From: Promethearchaeota archaeon
GTDB taxonomy: Archaea > Asgardarchaeota > Lokiarchaeia > Sigyniarchaeales > Promethearchaeaceae
Assembly (NCBI GenBank): GCA_016933055.1
Contig: JAFGBS010000009.1
Span: forward strand, 1-64,000
Direction of reading: 5' to 3'
Length of the DNA stretch: 64,000 nucleotides
Below the pieces are notes generated by a model. The model saw only the letters and a program-made list of their open reading frames with translations. It searched no databases and was not told where the DNA came from. This document shows, piece by piece, positions 1 to 8,258 of the stretch; position 1 is the first letter of the stretch, and each line of letters opens with the position of its first letter. The position numbers and the translations under genes were made by a program.

Positions 1-1330
1 GGAGGTCCCCAAGTTGTTCATCGATGGCAAGGGCTTCCTTGTAATAGCGCATTGCTTCATCCCACTCGCCTTTGTCATGGTATAATATACCGATGTTGGT
101 GAGTTCCTTTGATTTGCCCCGAAGATCTCCTAGCTGCTCATCGATGGCAAGAGCTTCCTTGTAATAGCGCCTTGCTTCATCCCATTCGCCTTTGTCGTGG
201 AGTAATCGACCGATGTTTGTGAGGGTGATAGATTGCCATCTTTGATTTTTTGTTTCTTGAGCATGTTTCAATAGAATTCTTGCGCAGCGTTCTGCATTGT
301 TTAGAAAACTTAAGTTATCATATATTTCATATGGAATCTGGTAGACTTGATATTCATCGGGAGATTTAATTTGGGAGTTTATGTAGCTTAAGAGATCCGT
401 TTCACTATATGATTGGGAAATTTCTGATTTTCGTTTTATAAACAGTGTTCCGAGGTCAGATGTATGCATTTTTACACGGACCAATTGAGTTCTATACCCC
501 ATTCGATGAACTTCTTGGAAAATGTTGCCTACTTTATCCTTAGGAGAGATCTCGATATCTGAAGAAAATTCCTGAATAATTGGCTTAGTTCCTTTCGGTG
601 CATGTTCAATCCAGATTAGCTGATCAAGAGTGTCTAATAATCTCAAAGTTGGCGTAATATCGAAATCATCGCTTCCCGAATATCCCATTATCACCAATGT
701 GCGTCCATTAGTAATGCTCTCAAATACCGGACGTTTATGGGGTTCCAATTGGAATACGGATTCCCCTTCCTTCCCTGATCCGAATGCTTGAATGGTTACA
801 ACCAGACTATCCTTGGTAGAGGTGTTCGTAATAATATTATGAGGCGAACCGTGGATTTTATATACGGGAAAATAGCCCTTACGGACCACTTTTGGCACAT
901 CGGAATATTTTTTAAAATCTTCTTCGGTAATCACGGGAAGATTACGGTTTTTCTTGACTTTGGATTGCATTAGTGCATGTTCGATAAGGCAATCGAAATT
1001 GGTAGTGAGAACGTAATGCCCCCGCTTCATCATTTCTACCAGAAAAAAGTGGTTTGTATTCGGTTTATCGCACAATCCATAGTAATCAATGAGTTTCAAT
1101 TCCGGATCCAAATAGTCCCGCACAATTTCCACCAATTGCTCGAAACGTAAATTCTCCAACCCGAGAATTTTTTCTACTTCGGATTCTGCACATGTATAGC
1201 GGATAATCACTTCCATCATTTCCCGACCTAAAGGTAAATTCGATGGGGGATCACGGGAAATCCCTGCACCTACTAAAAACGTATATTTTCCCTTTTTTGC
1301 GAATAGATCTTTCAGTGTCAATTCTCCCAT
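1..1330 (-). CDS. SIR2-like domain protein with C-terminal TPR repeats (partial, runs off left edge)
   Basis: This reading frame is absent from the ORF track because it is open at the window edge; I translated it from the ATG at 1330 with no stop down to base 1. The N-terminus has the SIR2 nucleotide-binding signature LVGAGIS (residues 19-25), followed by LTTNFDCLIEHA and VYKIHGS and then VIMGYSGSDDFD, the order seen in SIR2-like NAD-binding proteins of defence systems. From about residue 360 there are TPR units of the type GEWDEAMRYYKEALAIDEQLG, nearly identical in DNA sequence, so the repeat number may vary. SIR2 domains in defence proteins hydrolyse NAD+; TPRs usually bind a trigger protein. 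It is the last gene visible of a minus-strand run with the TIR, zinc-peptide and Nudix genes, 50 bp after the TIR stop. Family call is firm; an immune role is inferred. Confidence 0.85.
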   Translation of the reverse strand, partial: MGELTLKDLFAKKGKYTFLVGAGISRDPPSNLPLGREMMEVIIRYTCAESEVEKILGLENLRFEQLVEIVRDYLDPELKLIDYYGLCDKPNTNHFFLVEMMKRGHYVLTTNFDCLIEHALMQSKVKKNRNLPVITEEDFKKYSDVPKVVRKGYFPVYKIHGSPHNIITNTSTKDSLVVTIQAFGSGKEGESVFQLEPHKRPVFESITNGRTLVIMGYSGSDDFDITPTLRLLDTLDQLIWIEHAPKGTKPIIQEFSSDIEISPKDKVGNIFQEVHRMGYRTQLVRVKMHTSDLGTLFIKRKSEISQSYSETDLLSYINSQIKSPDEYQVYQIPYEIYDNLSFLNNAERCARILLKHAQETKNQRWQSITLTNIGRLLHDKGEWDEARRYYKEALAIDEQLGDLRGKSKELTNIGILYHDKGEWDEAMRYYKEALAIDEQLGDL

Positions 1331-1380
1331 GAATCAATTACGGTGTTGGGAAATAAAAAAGTGATGATGGAGGTTTTTTG

Positions 1381-2130
1381 TCATAAATTTTTCAATTTCG
1401 CAATCACACGATGTTCTAATTCGGGATCTTGACGTATTTTTTTTCCGATGCACTCGGGGCAAATTCGCATTCCAAGAACATGCATATATCCTCCTAATCC
1501 TTGTAGCATCTTTTCCCAAGATCCTTGTTTATATCTTTGGTAACCCACATTTACAATATCACTTATAATTCGACCGCATTCCTCACATCGAGAATCTAAA
1601 GAATTTCTTGCCCGATCTATGAGAAATCGTCTGGTTTCTTCATAATGCTCAATCTCTGATGTTTTTGGGAAGGAAGTACTTTTAGGAGTGTATTCTTGAT
1701 AAGATGAATCTGGTTCAACAAATGAACTAGATAAGGCGGTTTGTGGACGTTTAATAATCTCCACGATTTCTTCGGCAACACTTTCAAGGTCATGACTCGA
1801 AAATTTGACGCCCAATTTTGATGACAACAGTGCGGGAATATAATTCTTTTCGATAAATACAGGAATGATGTGTTTTTGTTTCATAAGAGCTGCTTTCCAT
1901 TCCATTTTCACTGAATCTGAGCTTTTCGTGAGGGAGGAACAAAATAATAAGAAAACATCACAATTTTCAATCCCGTAATCCATATATTCTACGATATCAT
2001 ATTTTGTATCTTGTTGCCAAAATAGAACTTTCTCAATTATTGAATAGCGTTCTAATTCTCGTGCTAACTGAGGTATACGAAACTGGTTAGCATCTTCGGT
2101 CACATAACTCATAAATATTATATGTCCCAT
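1381..2130 (-). CDS. TIR-domain protein with C-terminal zinc-binding domain
   Basis: 249 residues. The first 110 residues form a TIR domain: IIFMSYVTEDANQF at the start (strand A), WQQDTKYDIVEYMD, LLFCSSLTKS, then DSVKMEWKAAL, in which E77 sits where TIR NADases carry the catalytic glutamate, and IIPVFIE. After a Ser/Thr/Pro-rich linker (about 115-165) comes a C-terminal domain with CEEC and CPEC about 50 residues apart, a likely zinc site. TIR domains of this kind cleave NAD+ or make cyclic ADP-ribose signals. It sits between a zinc peptide and the SIR2-TPR gene, so TIR and SIR2 are adjacent as in Thoeris, though the fold of the SIR2 partner differs (TPR in place of SLOG). Function is inferred from family and context. 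Confidence 0.85.
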   Translation of the reverse strand: MGHIIFMSYVTEDANQFRIPQLARELERYSIIEKVLFWQQDTKYDIVEYMDYGIENCDVFLLFCSSLTKSSDSVKMEWKAALMKQKHIIPVFIEKNYIPALLSSKLGVKFSSHDLESVAEEIVEIIKRPQTALSSSFVEPDSSYQEYTPKSTSFPKTSEIEHYEETRRFLIDRARNSLDSRCEECGRIISDIVNVGYQRYKQGSWEKMLQGLGGYMHVLGMRICPECIGKKIRQDPELEHRVIAKLKNL

Positions 2131-2155
2131 AATTAATCCCGTTTTTCGTTAGCTT

Positions 2156-2314
2156 TCAACGCACACGCATAACATTTTCACACCCACAGTTCGGACAATT
2201 ATGTGGATCACAGCGTGAGCATACATTAATCATAGCATGACATTTTATACATCGATATTTGTGCATTCCGTAAAATGATGGTTCAGGATTTCCGCATAAA
2301 CTACACCTTTCCAT
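2156..2314 (-). CDS. Small cysteine-rich zinc-finger protein, 52 aa
   Basis: Too short for the ORF track. The ATG at 2314 opens a 52-residue frame ending in TGA at 2156. It contains CSLC, CIKC, CSRC and CPNCGC pairs, enough ligands for two structural zinc sites, and little else. It lies 47 bp after the Nudix stop and 25 bp before the TIR start on the same strand, so it is probably co-transcribed. No enzyme motif is visible. It could bind nucleic acid or a partner protein of the cluster. Confidence that it is a real gene rests on the dense CxxC spacing and the operon position. Confidence 0.7.
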   Translation of the reverse strand: MERCSLCGNPEPSFYGMHKYRCIKCHAMINVCSRCDPHNCPNCGCENVMRVR

Positions 2315-2361
2315 AAGTTTATCTCACTAATTTTACCTTTTTTTTTTAAATTGTAGTACTG

Positions 2362-4221
2362 TTACTTCTTAGTTTTCTCTTTCTTGATTTTTTCGTACAT
2401 TTTTTTTGCGCACCGGATAATATTGTTGTGATCAAAAGCTAGATCTATCTGCTCTATTTCAGTCAACGATTTTTTTACAACTGATACTACGTCTGTAGAG
2501 GGACGTAATCCATCGAGACTCTTCACTTCGCATAGATACGCATGAGAAACGATTTTGCCTCGAGGATCGCGATTTGGATCATCGAATAATTTAATAAAAC
2601 GAGCCTTTTTTACTTCCAATCCGGTTTCTTCCCACATTTCCCGTTCTAAAGCTTCTAATTTAGCTTCTCCTAACTCAATAAATCCCCCTGGGAGAGCCAG
2701 TTGACCTTGGAATGGAGGGAATTTTCGTTCTACTAGCACAACAAAATCGTCATAGGTCTCTCTCCCATCTTTTCCTACTATTTCGGAATGTATGATAACA
2801 CCATCCACGGTTTCGCGAAGTATGGATTTTCCTGACTTTTTCGCATAATTAGTCAAGATATAAATTACAATGATAGACGCAAAAATGAGAATAATAAATC
2901 CAACTATAGCACTAAGATAGCTTTCCGTAATCCAATTATTCCGACGTGCTTCAAAATAAGAAAATGCCAGTAACACAAGATCCACGAATAAAGACAGGCC
3001 AAATAAAATTTCTAACAAGAAAGTACTTTTTTGTATAGATTTTTGGTCCTGTTCTTGGATTTGATGATAACGATTTTCTAAAGATTTAGATAATTTGTCT
3101 AATTTCGTATGTAACCATTCAGAAATTCCCTCAATATTAAAAATCTGCATCAGATGATGCAAGATTTTTTTGTAATATCCGGATCGATTTACCTCCAACT
3201 CGTTATATAATTCACTGATTTTTGCGTCAATTTTTCCTACTAAGAATTCATGTTCTGCAATTTGATTTTGGATGGATTGTACCTGCATCTGTGCCGACGT
3301 ATTCATACTAGTTACTAGATCGTCCAAGGAAATACTCAATTCCATCATAGCAAATTTAAGGCTGCGAATTGCACCAACAGTATCCACTAAGGTCTTTTTA
3401 TAATAGAGGTCAAAGAATTTATCAAAATCCTTCTGTTGAATATAAAGAAATGCCGAACCCGATTGAATATAACTCAATTCCGTAGTTTTGTAGCTTAAAT
3501 TTTTCTGTAATTGTTGATTTACCGCTTCTTCTTGAACATCGAATGATTCCCAGCGTCCAGAATAAGGCACAATCCAATGATAAATAGACTTCTTATGTTG
3601 CATAATCGAGATAGGCTCCCAACGAAATTCTGGTTTAACACCTAGTCCCTCTATTTTATCACAAATTGTAGTCACATATAGAGAATCCTCATCTAAGTAG
3701 ATGAATTCGAAATTTTTGGGAGGTGCTTTTATTTCTGTTACCTCACCCTCGTAAAGATCTATGTTTTTCAATATCTTTTTTAAACAATGGATAACATATA
3801 CGGGAAATTCGTGTAAAATCCAAGGACGAAGGGTGCGTTTTTCTTCTGTATTATCTTTAAAATATTCTACTTCAAATTCAATCCATCCCGCTTGATTGAA
3901 TAGGGCTTTTCCGTTCTTAAATGGGAACCCACGTAAAGATGGAAGCCATTTCATCTGCAAGGTAATATGTTTCGAAATATATATTAGTTCATTTAGGAAT
4001 GTATCGTCCCAACTGGCGTTTTCTACTTCTTGCTGAAAAATAGACTGTCGCCATGGACTTTCCACTGTGTCTTGATACAGTTTAATTAATTCTTTTCTCA
4101 ATTTTATGATAATCTCTTCAGGATTCATGATAACTGTATTGAAAAAGGCATTTGCAAACCAGTATTCTTTTCGGTAGATGAACTTCAACGGTTCTTGATC
4201 ATAGTTCACCAATATTTTCAC
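2362..4221 (-). CDS. Membrane-anchored coiled-coil protein with C-terminal Nudix (ADP-ribose pyrophosphatase-like) domain
   Basis: 619 residues from a GTG start. The N-terminal ~290 residues match nothing I recognise. Residues ~295-390 are helical and heptad-like, then two hydrophobic segments lie at roughly 400-425 and 435-460. The last ~140 residues are a Nudix domain with a complete box: GGFIELGE, seven residues, then REMWEETGL, matching Gx5Ex7REUxEExGU. The downstream DPRGKIVSHAYL resembles ADP-ribose hydrolases (COG1051 group). Such an enzyme would cut ADP-ribose or a related dinucleotide, a product of the TIR or SIR2 chemistry encoded just downstream. Membrane topology suggests the Nudix domain is cytoplasmic. 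Substrate is inferred; the catalytic box is seen. Confidence 0.85.
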   Translation of the reverse strand: MKILVNYDQEPLKFIYRKEYWFANAFFNTVIMNPEEIIIKLRKELIKLYQDTVESPWRQSIFQQEVENASWDDTFLNELIYISKHITLQMKWLPSLRGFPFKNGKALFNQAGWIEFEVEYFKDNTEEKRTLRPWILHEFPVYVIHCLKKILKNIDLYEGEVTEIKAPPKNFEFIYLDEDSLYVTTICDKIEGLGVKPEFRWEPISIMQHKKSIYHWIVPYSGRWESFDVQEEAVNQQLQKNLSYKTTELSYIQSGSAFLYIQQKDFDKFFDLYYKKTLVDTVGAIRSLKFAMMELSISLDDLVTSMNTSAQMQVQSIQNQIAEHEFLVGKIDAKISELYNELEVNRSGYYKKILHHLMQIFNIEGISEWLHTKLDKLSKSLENRYHQIQEQDQKSIQKSTFLLEILFGLSLFVDLVLLAFSYFEARRNNWITESYLSAIVGFIILIFASIIVIYILTNYAKKSGKSILRETVDGVIIHSEIVGKDGRETYDDFVVLVERKFPPFQGQLALPGGFIELGEAKLEALEREMWEETGLEVKKARFIKLFDDPNRDPRGKIVSHAYLCEVKSLDGLRPSTDVVSVVKKSLTEIEQIDLAFDHNNIIRCAKKMYEKIKKEKTKK

Positions 4222-4497
4222 CCGTTTCCATATTAGTGAAAAAAATATAAAAACGTATGGTGAAAATTAAAGTAAATTGAGTTTGCAGTATGAGGAAGGA
4301 CGGAATGCGTTTTACAGAATTTCTTCAACTATCTGCACATATTGCATGAAACTACTAAAAAAATTAATAGGTTTAATAGGAGTTTCAATTCATTTGAGTG
4401 ATAAACGAATTTATACCCATGTACATTAAATACTAAACAAATCACAAAAGTGAGAAAAAAATAAATACTCGATCGATGAATTAATATTGAGAAAATC

Positions 4498-5460
4498 ATG
4501 GGACGAGAAATATCGGGTACTTGGCATTGTATAAACTGTGGTTATACCGCTAAGGGTACAGAATGGAACACGCACATTATTAAGACATTTCAGAAATTTA
4601 TGAGGGAGGGAGCATTTTATCTCTGCCCACAATGTAAAACCGAAACTGAATTATATCGAGGCAATGGTAAAGGTCCCAAGAAAATTTTAGGAACTTGGCA
4701 TTGTGCAAACTGTGGATTTACAACCTCAGGTGAAGTTTGGAATACAAAAATGATTCGATCGTTTCAGAAATTTGGGGACGTGGGAACTATATATCGATGT
4801 CCACAGTGCAATGAAGATACCGAACTATATCGAGGTAAAGGTAGAGGAGGGGGAAAAAAAATTTACGGATATTGGCATTGCGTGAATTGTGGGTATACTG
4901 CAGATGGAAAAACATGGAATGGTTTAATTGTCAAAACATTTCGTAAATTTGGTCATAAAGGAGCAATTTACTCTTGTCCCGAATGTAATAAACATGTTGA
5001 GTTAGATAGGGGTTCAGGAACAGTATTAATGACAAAAAATCTTGCTGAAAAAGCTCCAGTGAAAATTAAAACCGTTTTCTTTAGTCATTCAACCCGAGAC
5101 TTCAAAACATATAACATTCCTGAAATCGCTGAAAGGTTGACAAAATATTTTGATATAAAAGATGCAATATTTTGGGAAGAAGATGCGGGTCATAATATCA
5201 TAGATTTTATGGATAAGACCTTAGGTGTGTGTAATGTGGCAGTTCTATTCTGTTCCGCTAATGCATTAGCATCGGAGAGTGTAAAAAAGGAATGGACTGC
5301 CATTGAGAGTTTAAATAAACCGATAATTCCGGTTTATACAGATCCCGAACATATCCCACCACTTCTTGCTCCACGGCAACGGATTTTATTTGATAGGACT
5401 AAATTTGATAAATTCATTGACGAACTACATGAATTGATTCAAAAAATAGTTGAAGAATAA
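4498..5460 (+). CDS. Triple zinc-ribbon protein with C-terminal TIR domain
   Basis: 320 residues. Three tandem copies of a ~55-residue unit begin G(T/Y)WHC.NCGYT and end (Y/C)PQC...ELYRG; each has two CxxC knuckles 30-40 residues apart, a zinc ribbon. From about residue 190 there is a TIR domain: KTVFFSHSTRDF, FWEEDAGHNIIDFMD, VLFCSANALAS, ESVKKEW with candidate catalytic E265, and IIPVYTD. The TIR half is clearly related to the 1381-2130 protein (same SES/SDSV..EW signature). It is divergent from the Nudix-TIR-SIR2 run with 277 bp between. The repeated ribbon could sense nucleic acid or a protein, with the TIR as effector; that division of labour is inferred. Confidence 0.87.
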   Translation: MGREISGTWHCINCGYTAKGTEWNTHIIKTFQKFMREGAFYLCPQCKTETELYRGNGKGPKKILGTWHCANCGFTTSGEVWNTKMIRSFQKFGDVGTIYRCPQCNEDTELYRGKGRGGGKKIYGYWHCVNCGYTADGKTWNGLIVKTFRKFGHKGAIYSCPECNKHVELDRGSGTVLMTKNLAEKAPVKIKTVFFSHSTRDFKTYNIPEIAERLTKYFDIKDAIFWEEDAGHNIIDFMDKTLGVCNVAVLFCSANALASESVKKEWTAIESLNKPIIPVYTDPEHIPPLLAPRQRILFDRTKFDKFIDELHELIQKIVEE

Positions 5461-6188
5461 TACTCATTCTTTAATTTTTTATATTAGTTACTTGCTGCAA
5501 ATAACCAGACTGCTTCTATCTAATAAATTGAATTCGTCGAATTTATAAAATACTTCTGTCTGGAACCACATATTCAATATACTTCATTACCCCGGATGAT
5601 AATATGGGTAACGTGGTGGTGTATATAATGAAAATTACGTTTAGTTTTCCTTGTGAGTAGTTCCATAGGTGCAGATTCATTAAAATTACTTGTTCACTTA
5701 AACTGAGCGTGCAATTTTCTATGGTCACAGGCATGTTTGAAGAAAATTCCCCTTAAGTAGCATCCTTCATCTTGATAATATTTCGCGATCCGTCTACTAT
5801 AAAACTTTTTCCTTAAAAGAAAAAGGGCTAGTGAAATTTGATAGATCTAAGTCAACAGGTTGGAAATTGGCATGATCTATAAAATTTGAGGATAAAATTA
5901 TTCAATTCCTTAGAAACGGGAATCTTTTGAAGAAAAAATATTCGAAATCAACATTATTCTGAATTTTCAAACCACTACCATTATCATAAATCGGAATAAG
6001 AATGGGAACGTGTGGATTCGTGCAGGTACCTATCATAAACAAATTTAAACTCCCGAAACGGGTATTTTGCGAATGATGATGGAGCACGTGATCCACGAAA
6101 AAATCATTCATACTACAGAAAGACACAAAAAAATAAATCCTTCAATTGAATCTACAAAACCTCTACAAGCAGTAACGTTCGAGTAATT
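5461..6188. other. Non-coding or decayed stretch
   Basis: No convincing gene. The 74-codon minus-strand ORF at 5902-6126 has unusual composition (HHHS, FFFKRFP) and no recognisable domain or ribosome-binding site; it may be the remnant of a gene. No RNA gene or repeat was found here. Confidence 0.4.
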
Positions 6189-6674
6189 TTAAGAATCTTG
6201 AGTTATTATTCCAATAAAAGTTGCTATACGCTGAAACCGTCGTGAAAGACCAAACCAAGCAAAACTCACAATAAATGAGATAATCCCAGACACCACTGAT
6301 GGTATGCTCAGTAAAAAAATACCTAATATCATCGTGGTTATCCCCCCAAGTAATACTATTGCTCCTACTACTTGATAAATATTAGATTTGTTTAGGTCAA
6401 AAGTTATATCTTCTATGTACTGTTTTCTTAGCTTCTCTTTATATTCAAGAGCAACTTGATTTTGCGAATCTTTTTCCAATACCTTATTAAAGCAAAGAGA
6501 AGCATTATATGGATGGTTTAAGAAAAAATGAAGTTTTCCTTTGTTTAACCAAGCATCAATATTATCTGGATTAATCTCAACAATTTGTTCATAACATTTA
6601 ATTGCTTTATACAATTTTCTATTTTCTTCAAATTCTTTTGCTTCATTCATCAGAGAAGATACATTTTCTGCCAT
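6189..6674 (-). CDS. TPR protein with two C-terminal transmembrane segments
   Basis: 161 residues. Residues 1-85 hold two TPR units, seen in AIKCYEQIVEINPDNIDAW and ASLCFNKVLEKDSQNQVAL. Residues ~98-145 are two hydrophobic helices (VVGAIVLLGGITTMILGIFLL and the following VVSGIISFIVSFAWFGL), leaving a short basic tail. Small TPR-2TM proteins of this layout are common in archaea; the TPR face would be cytoplasmic and scaffold a partner. It is monocistronic, with an A/T-rich stretch upstream. No specific role can be given. Confidence 0.75.
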   Translation of the reverse strand: MAENVSSLMNEAKEFEENRKLYKAIKCYEQIVEINPDNIDAWLNKGKLHFFLNHPYNASLCFNKVLEKDSQNQVALEYKEKLRKQYIEDITFDLNKSNIYQVVGAIVLLGGITTMILGIFLLSIPSVVSGIISFIVSFAWFGLSRRFQRIATFIGIITQDS

Positions 6675-6787
6675 TATATACCACCTTTAAATCAGAGATC
6701 GACAATTGTAATATATATCTTTATTCCCTTTCTCCTTATTTTCTCAGATCAACATCTATTCCACCATTTCGGTTAACTAGGTAATCC

Positions 6788-6822
6788 CTTTAACGTAAAA
6801 CTATCATAAAACAACGTCAACC
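6788..6822. repeat. 35-bp dispersed repeat, copy A
   Basis: This segment (starting CTTTAACGTAAAACTATC) matches the reverse complement of 27207-27242 with about five differences, including an identical 14-base stretch TAAAACAACGTCAA. The two copies are in opposite orientation 20 kb apart. Both include an in-frame TAA at the same place, so the DNA, not a protein, appears conserved. It may be the end of a mobile element. Confidence 0.5.
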
Positions 6823-7060
6823 TTATAAAATTGAAAATTTACAATTTTCCCTATCTACCGATCATTCTGACGAGGAACTAATTCTCAGTGAAGCAGAACT
6901 GCACGCAGACGAAATTCTGTCTTTCCCTTCATCCACCTCCAACGAAATTTCAGAATTATTATCGAAATATACAAATTTTGTAACAAACACTCAACCCAGT
7001 TCCTTATCTTCCCTAAAAAATTTCGCCCAAGGAAGAAAAAGAGTTAAATTAACCAAGTAG
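6794..7060 (+). pseudogene. Start-less 88-codon open frame, possible 3' gene remnant
   Basis: Between TAA at 6791 and TAG at 7058 there is an open frame of 88 codons with normal protein composition (acidic Ser/Glu/Leu-rich middle, basic end GRKRVKLTK), but I see no ATG, GTG or TTG start in a sensible place. This looks like the C-terminal end of a gene whose 5' part was lost, with the dispersed repeat at 6788-6822 lying exactly at the break. I do not recognise the family. Confidence 0.35.
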
Positions 7061-7241
7061 TGGGTTGATAAGAATAAAATAAACCACCTTAGAATTCAAT
7101 TGAAGATAGGAAATTGGTGGAGTTGTCCTAATTGTTTGACTGAATATTTACTGTAGATAATCATAAAGAAACTCGAAATACCAGAAACCACATGTTTAAA
7201 TCAAAAACAATTATAAATTTGTACTTCCATCTTTTATCCGT

Positions 7242-7688
7242 TCATTGCATGGAATTTTTGAATGCTTTTGCACAATGTTTGCAACAAAAATTCATCTTCT
7301 TATCGTTGATCGTTTCAATATAAAAATTATCGAATAGCTTTACACCACAACTAGCACATACTTGAAGTTTTGATACAATTGCAGCTTCAATCAGATTTCC
7401 AAATCGTTGCAAAATCCTATCTACAAAATCCTCACCTAGTTGTGTTAATTGGAACCCTTTCGATCTTTTAGATTTAGAAGTTGGAATTGGAAGAATATAT
7501 CCTTCTGCTTGAAGATTAGCTAGAAAATCGTAGATATACGTAGGACTGGCTGTTTTCCCTAAATCCGACTTTAGGCGTTTAATAATATAATATCCTGTTA
7601 CTGTTTTTTTCGTTTTTAATAGGGTTAAAGTATAGAACTTAGTCAAATTTTGCACTTTTATATTTTCATCCATTGAAATTAACTCCAT
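7242..7688 (-). CDS. Winged-helix regulator with C-terminal TRASH metal-sensing domain
   Basis: 148 residues. Residues 10-95 form a PadR-like winged helix (YYIIKRLKSDLGKTASPTY, then QAEGYILPI and GFQLTQLGEDFVDRIL). The C-terminus carries CASCGVKLFDNFY and FCCKHCAKAF, the CxxC...CxxC arrangement of TRASH domains, which bind soft metal ions such as copper, mercury or silver in archaeal regulators. It is divergent from two very small Met/His-containing membrane proteins at 7837-8258, and a perfect dyad lies just before the first of these. The pairing suggests a metal-responsive repressor of those genes. The metal is not known. Confidence 0.85.
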   Translation of the reverse strand: MELISMDENIKVQNLTKFYTLTLLKTKKTVTGYYIIKRLKSDLGKTASPTYIYDFLANLQAEGYILPIPTSKSKRSKGFQLTQLGEDFVDRILQRFGNLIEAAIVSKLQVCASCGVKLFDNFYIETINDKKMNFCCKHCAKAFKNSMQ

Positions 7689-7782
7689 GATTAGGTTCTA
7701 GAGAACCCCCCCGAGGAAATTTATATGGAACTTAATTTATAAATATATATTTTATGATAGTAATTTTTAAATATATACTCTT

Positions 7783-7819
7783 ATGTATATATCATAGTAA
7801 TCCACTCCAACTGGATTAC
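7783..7819 (+). promoter_or_regulatory. TATA-like element and perfect 8-bp dyad upstream of 7837 gene
   Basis: A TATA-like run (TATGTATATATC, 7783-7794) is followed at once by the dyad GTAATCCA-7nt-TGGATTAC (7797-7819), a perfect 8-bp inverted repeat that would cover the transcription start. It ends 17 bp before the ATG at 7837. The position fits a repressor operator, most simply for the divergent TRASH regulator. The dyad is seen directly; its ligand is inferred. Confidence 0.6.
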
Positions 7820-7836
7820 AAAAAATTGATGAAAAA

Positions 7837-8127
7837 ATGGTACTTGATGAACACCCTCATATGATGGACTGGTGGTTTAATTTATTCGGTCCATATTCAT
7901 GGATTATAATGACATTTGGTTTTGTCGTTTTGCTCTCAATCAGCATCTTAATAGCATATTACGTTCATAAAGATGCAGTTAGAAGGGGAATTGCAAATTC
8001 TGAAGTCTGGTTATTGATTGTTCTAATCTTTAATGTAATTGGATTACTTATTTATTTGCTAGTTAGAGGAAATTACGCTCCAAATTATGAAGAGCAAAAT
8101 ATGACTCGAAATACTCCTTCAAGGTGA
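7837..8127 (+). CDS. Small two-helix membrane protein with His/Met-rich N-terminus
   Basis: 96 residues. The N-terminus DEHPHMMDWWF has two His and two Met before the first transmembrane helix (IIMTFGFVVLLSISILIAYYV), a short basic loop (HKDAVRRG) and a second helix (VWLLIVLIFNVIGLLIYLL). Small proteins with HxMMDWW-type starts are common beside heavy-metal resistance genes. The operator-like dyad and the divergent TRASH regulator support a metal-linked role, perhaps in binding or transport of Cu or Ag. The next ORF starts 2 bp after its stop. Confidence 0.75.
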   Translation: MVLDEHPHMMDWWFNLFGPYSWIIMTFGFVVLLSISILIAYYVHKDAVRRGIANSEVWLLIVLIFNVIGLLIYLLVRGNYAPNYEEQNMTRNTPSR

Positions 8128-8129
8128 TT

Positions 8130-8258
8130 ATGATGTTAGATGGCGGTATGGGACACATGATGGATTGGTTTTTTAATGATTCATTACCTTGGCTCTATAT
8201 TATTAGCGGATGTATGATTTTTATCATAATAATTGCTTTGATAATTTATGTTATATGA
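8130..8258 (+). CDS. Micro-membrane protein, 42 aa, Met/His-rich N-terminus
   Basis: Too short for the ORF track. ATGATG at 8130 opens a 42-residue frame: a GGMGHMMDWFF start like that of the preceding gene, then one hydrophobic helix (LYIISGCMIFIIIIALIIYV) to TGA at 8256. The shared HMMDW(W/F)F motif makes it a shortened paralogue of 7837-8127, and the 2-bp gap implies translational coupling. It overlaps the start of the FEN-1 fragment by 11 bp. Probably part of the same metal response. Confidence 0.65.
   Translation: MMLDGGMGHMMDWFFNDSLPWLYIISGCMIFIIIIALIIYVI

Noticed and set aside
1334-1519. 61-codon minus-strand ORF
   Set aside because: Overlaps the 3' end of the TIR gene in another frame; shadow ORF.
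5902-6126. 74-codon minus-strand ORF
   Set aside because: No ribosome-binding site or family resemblance; odd composition. Left as unexplained, not as a gene.
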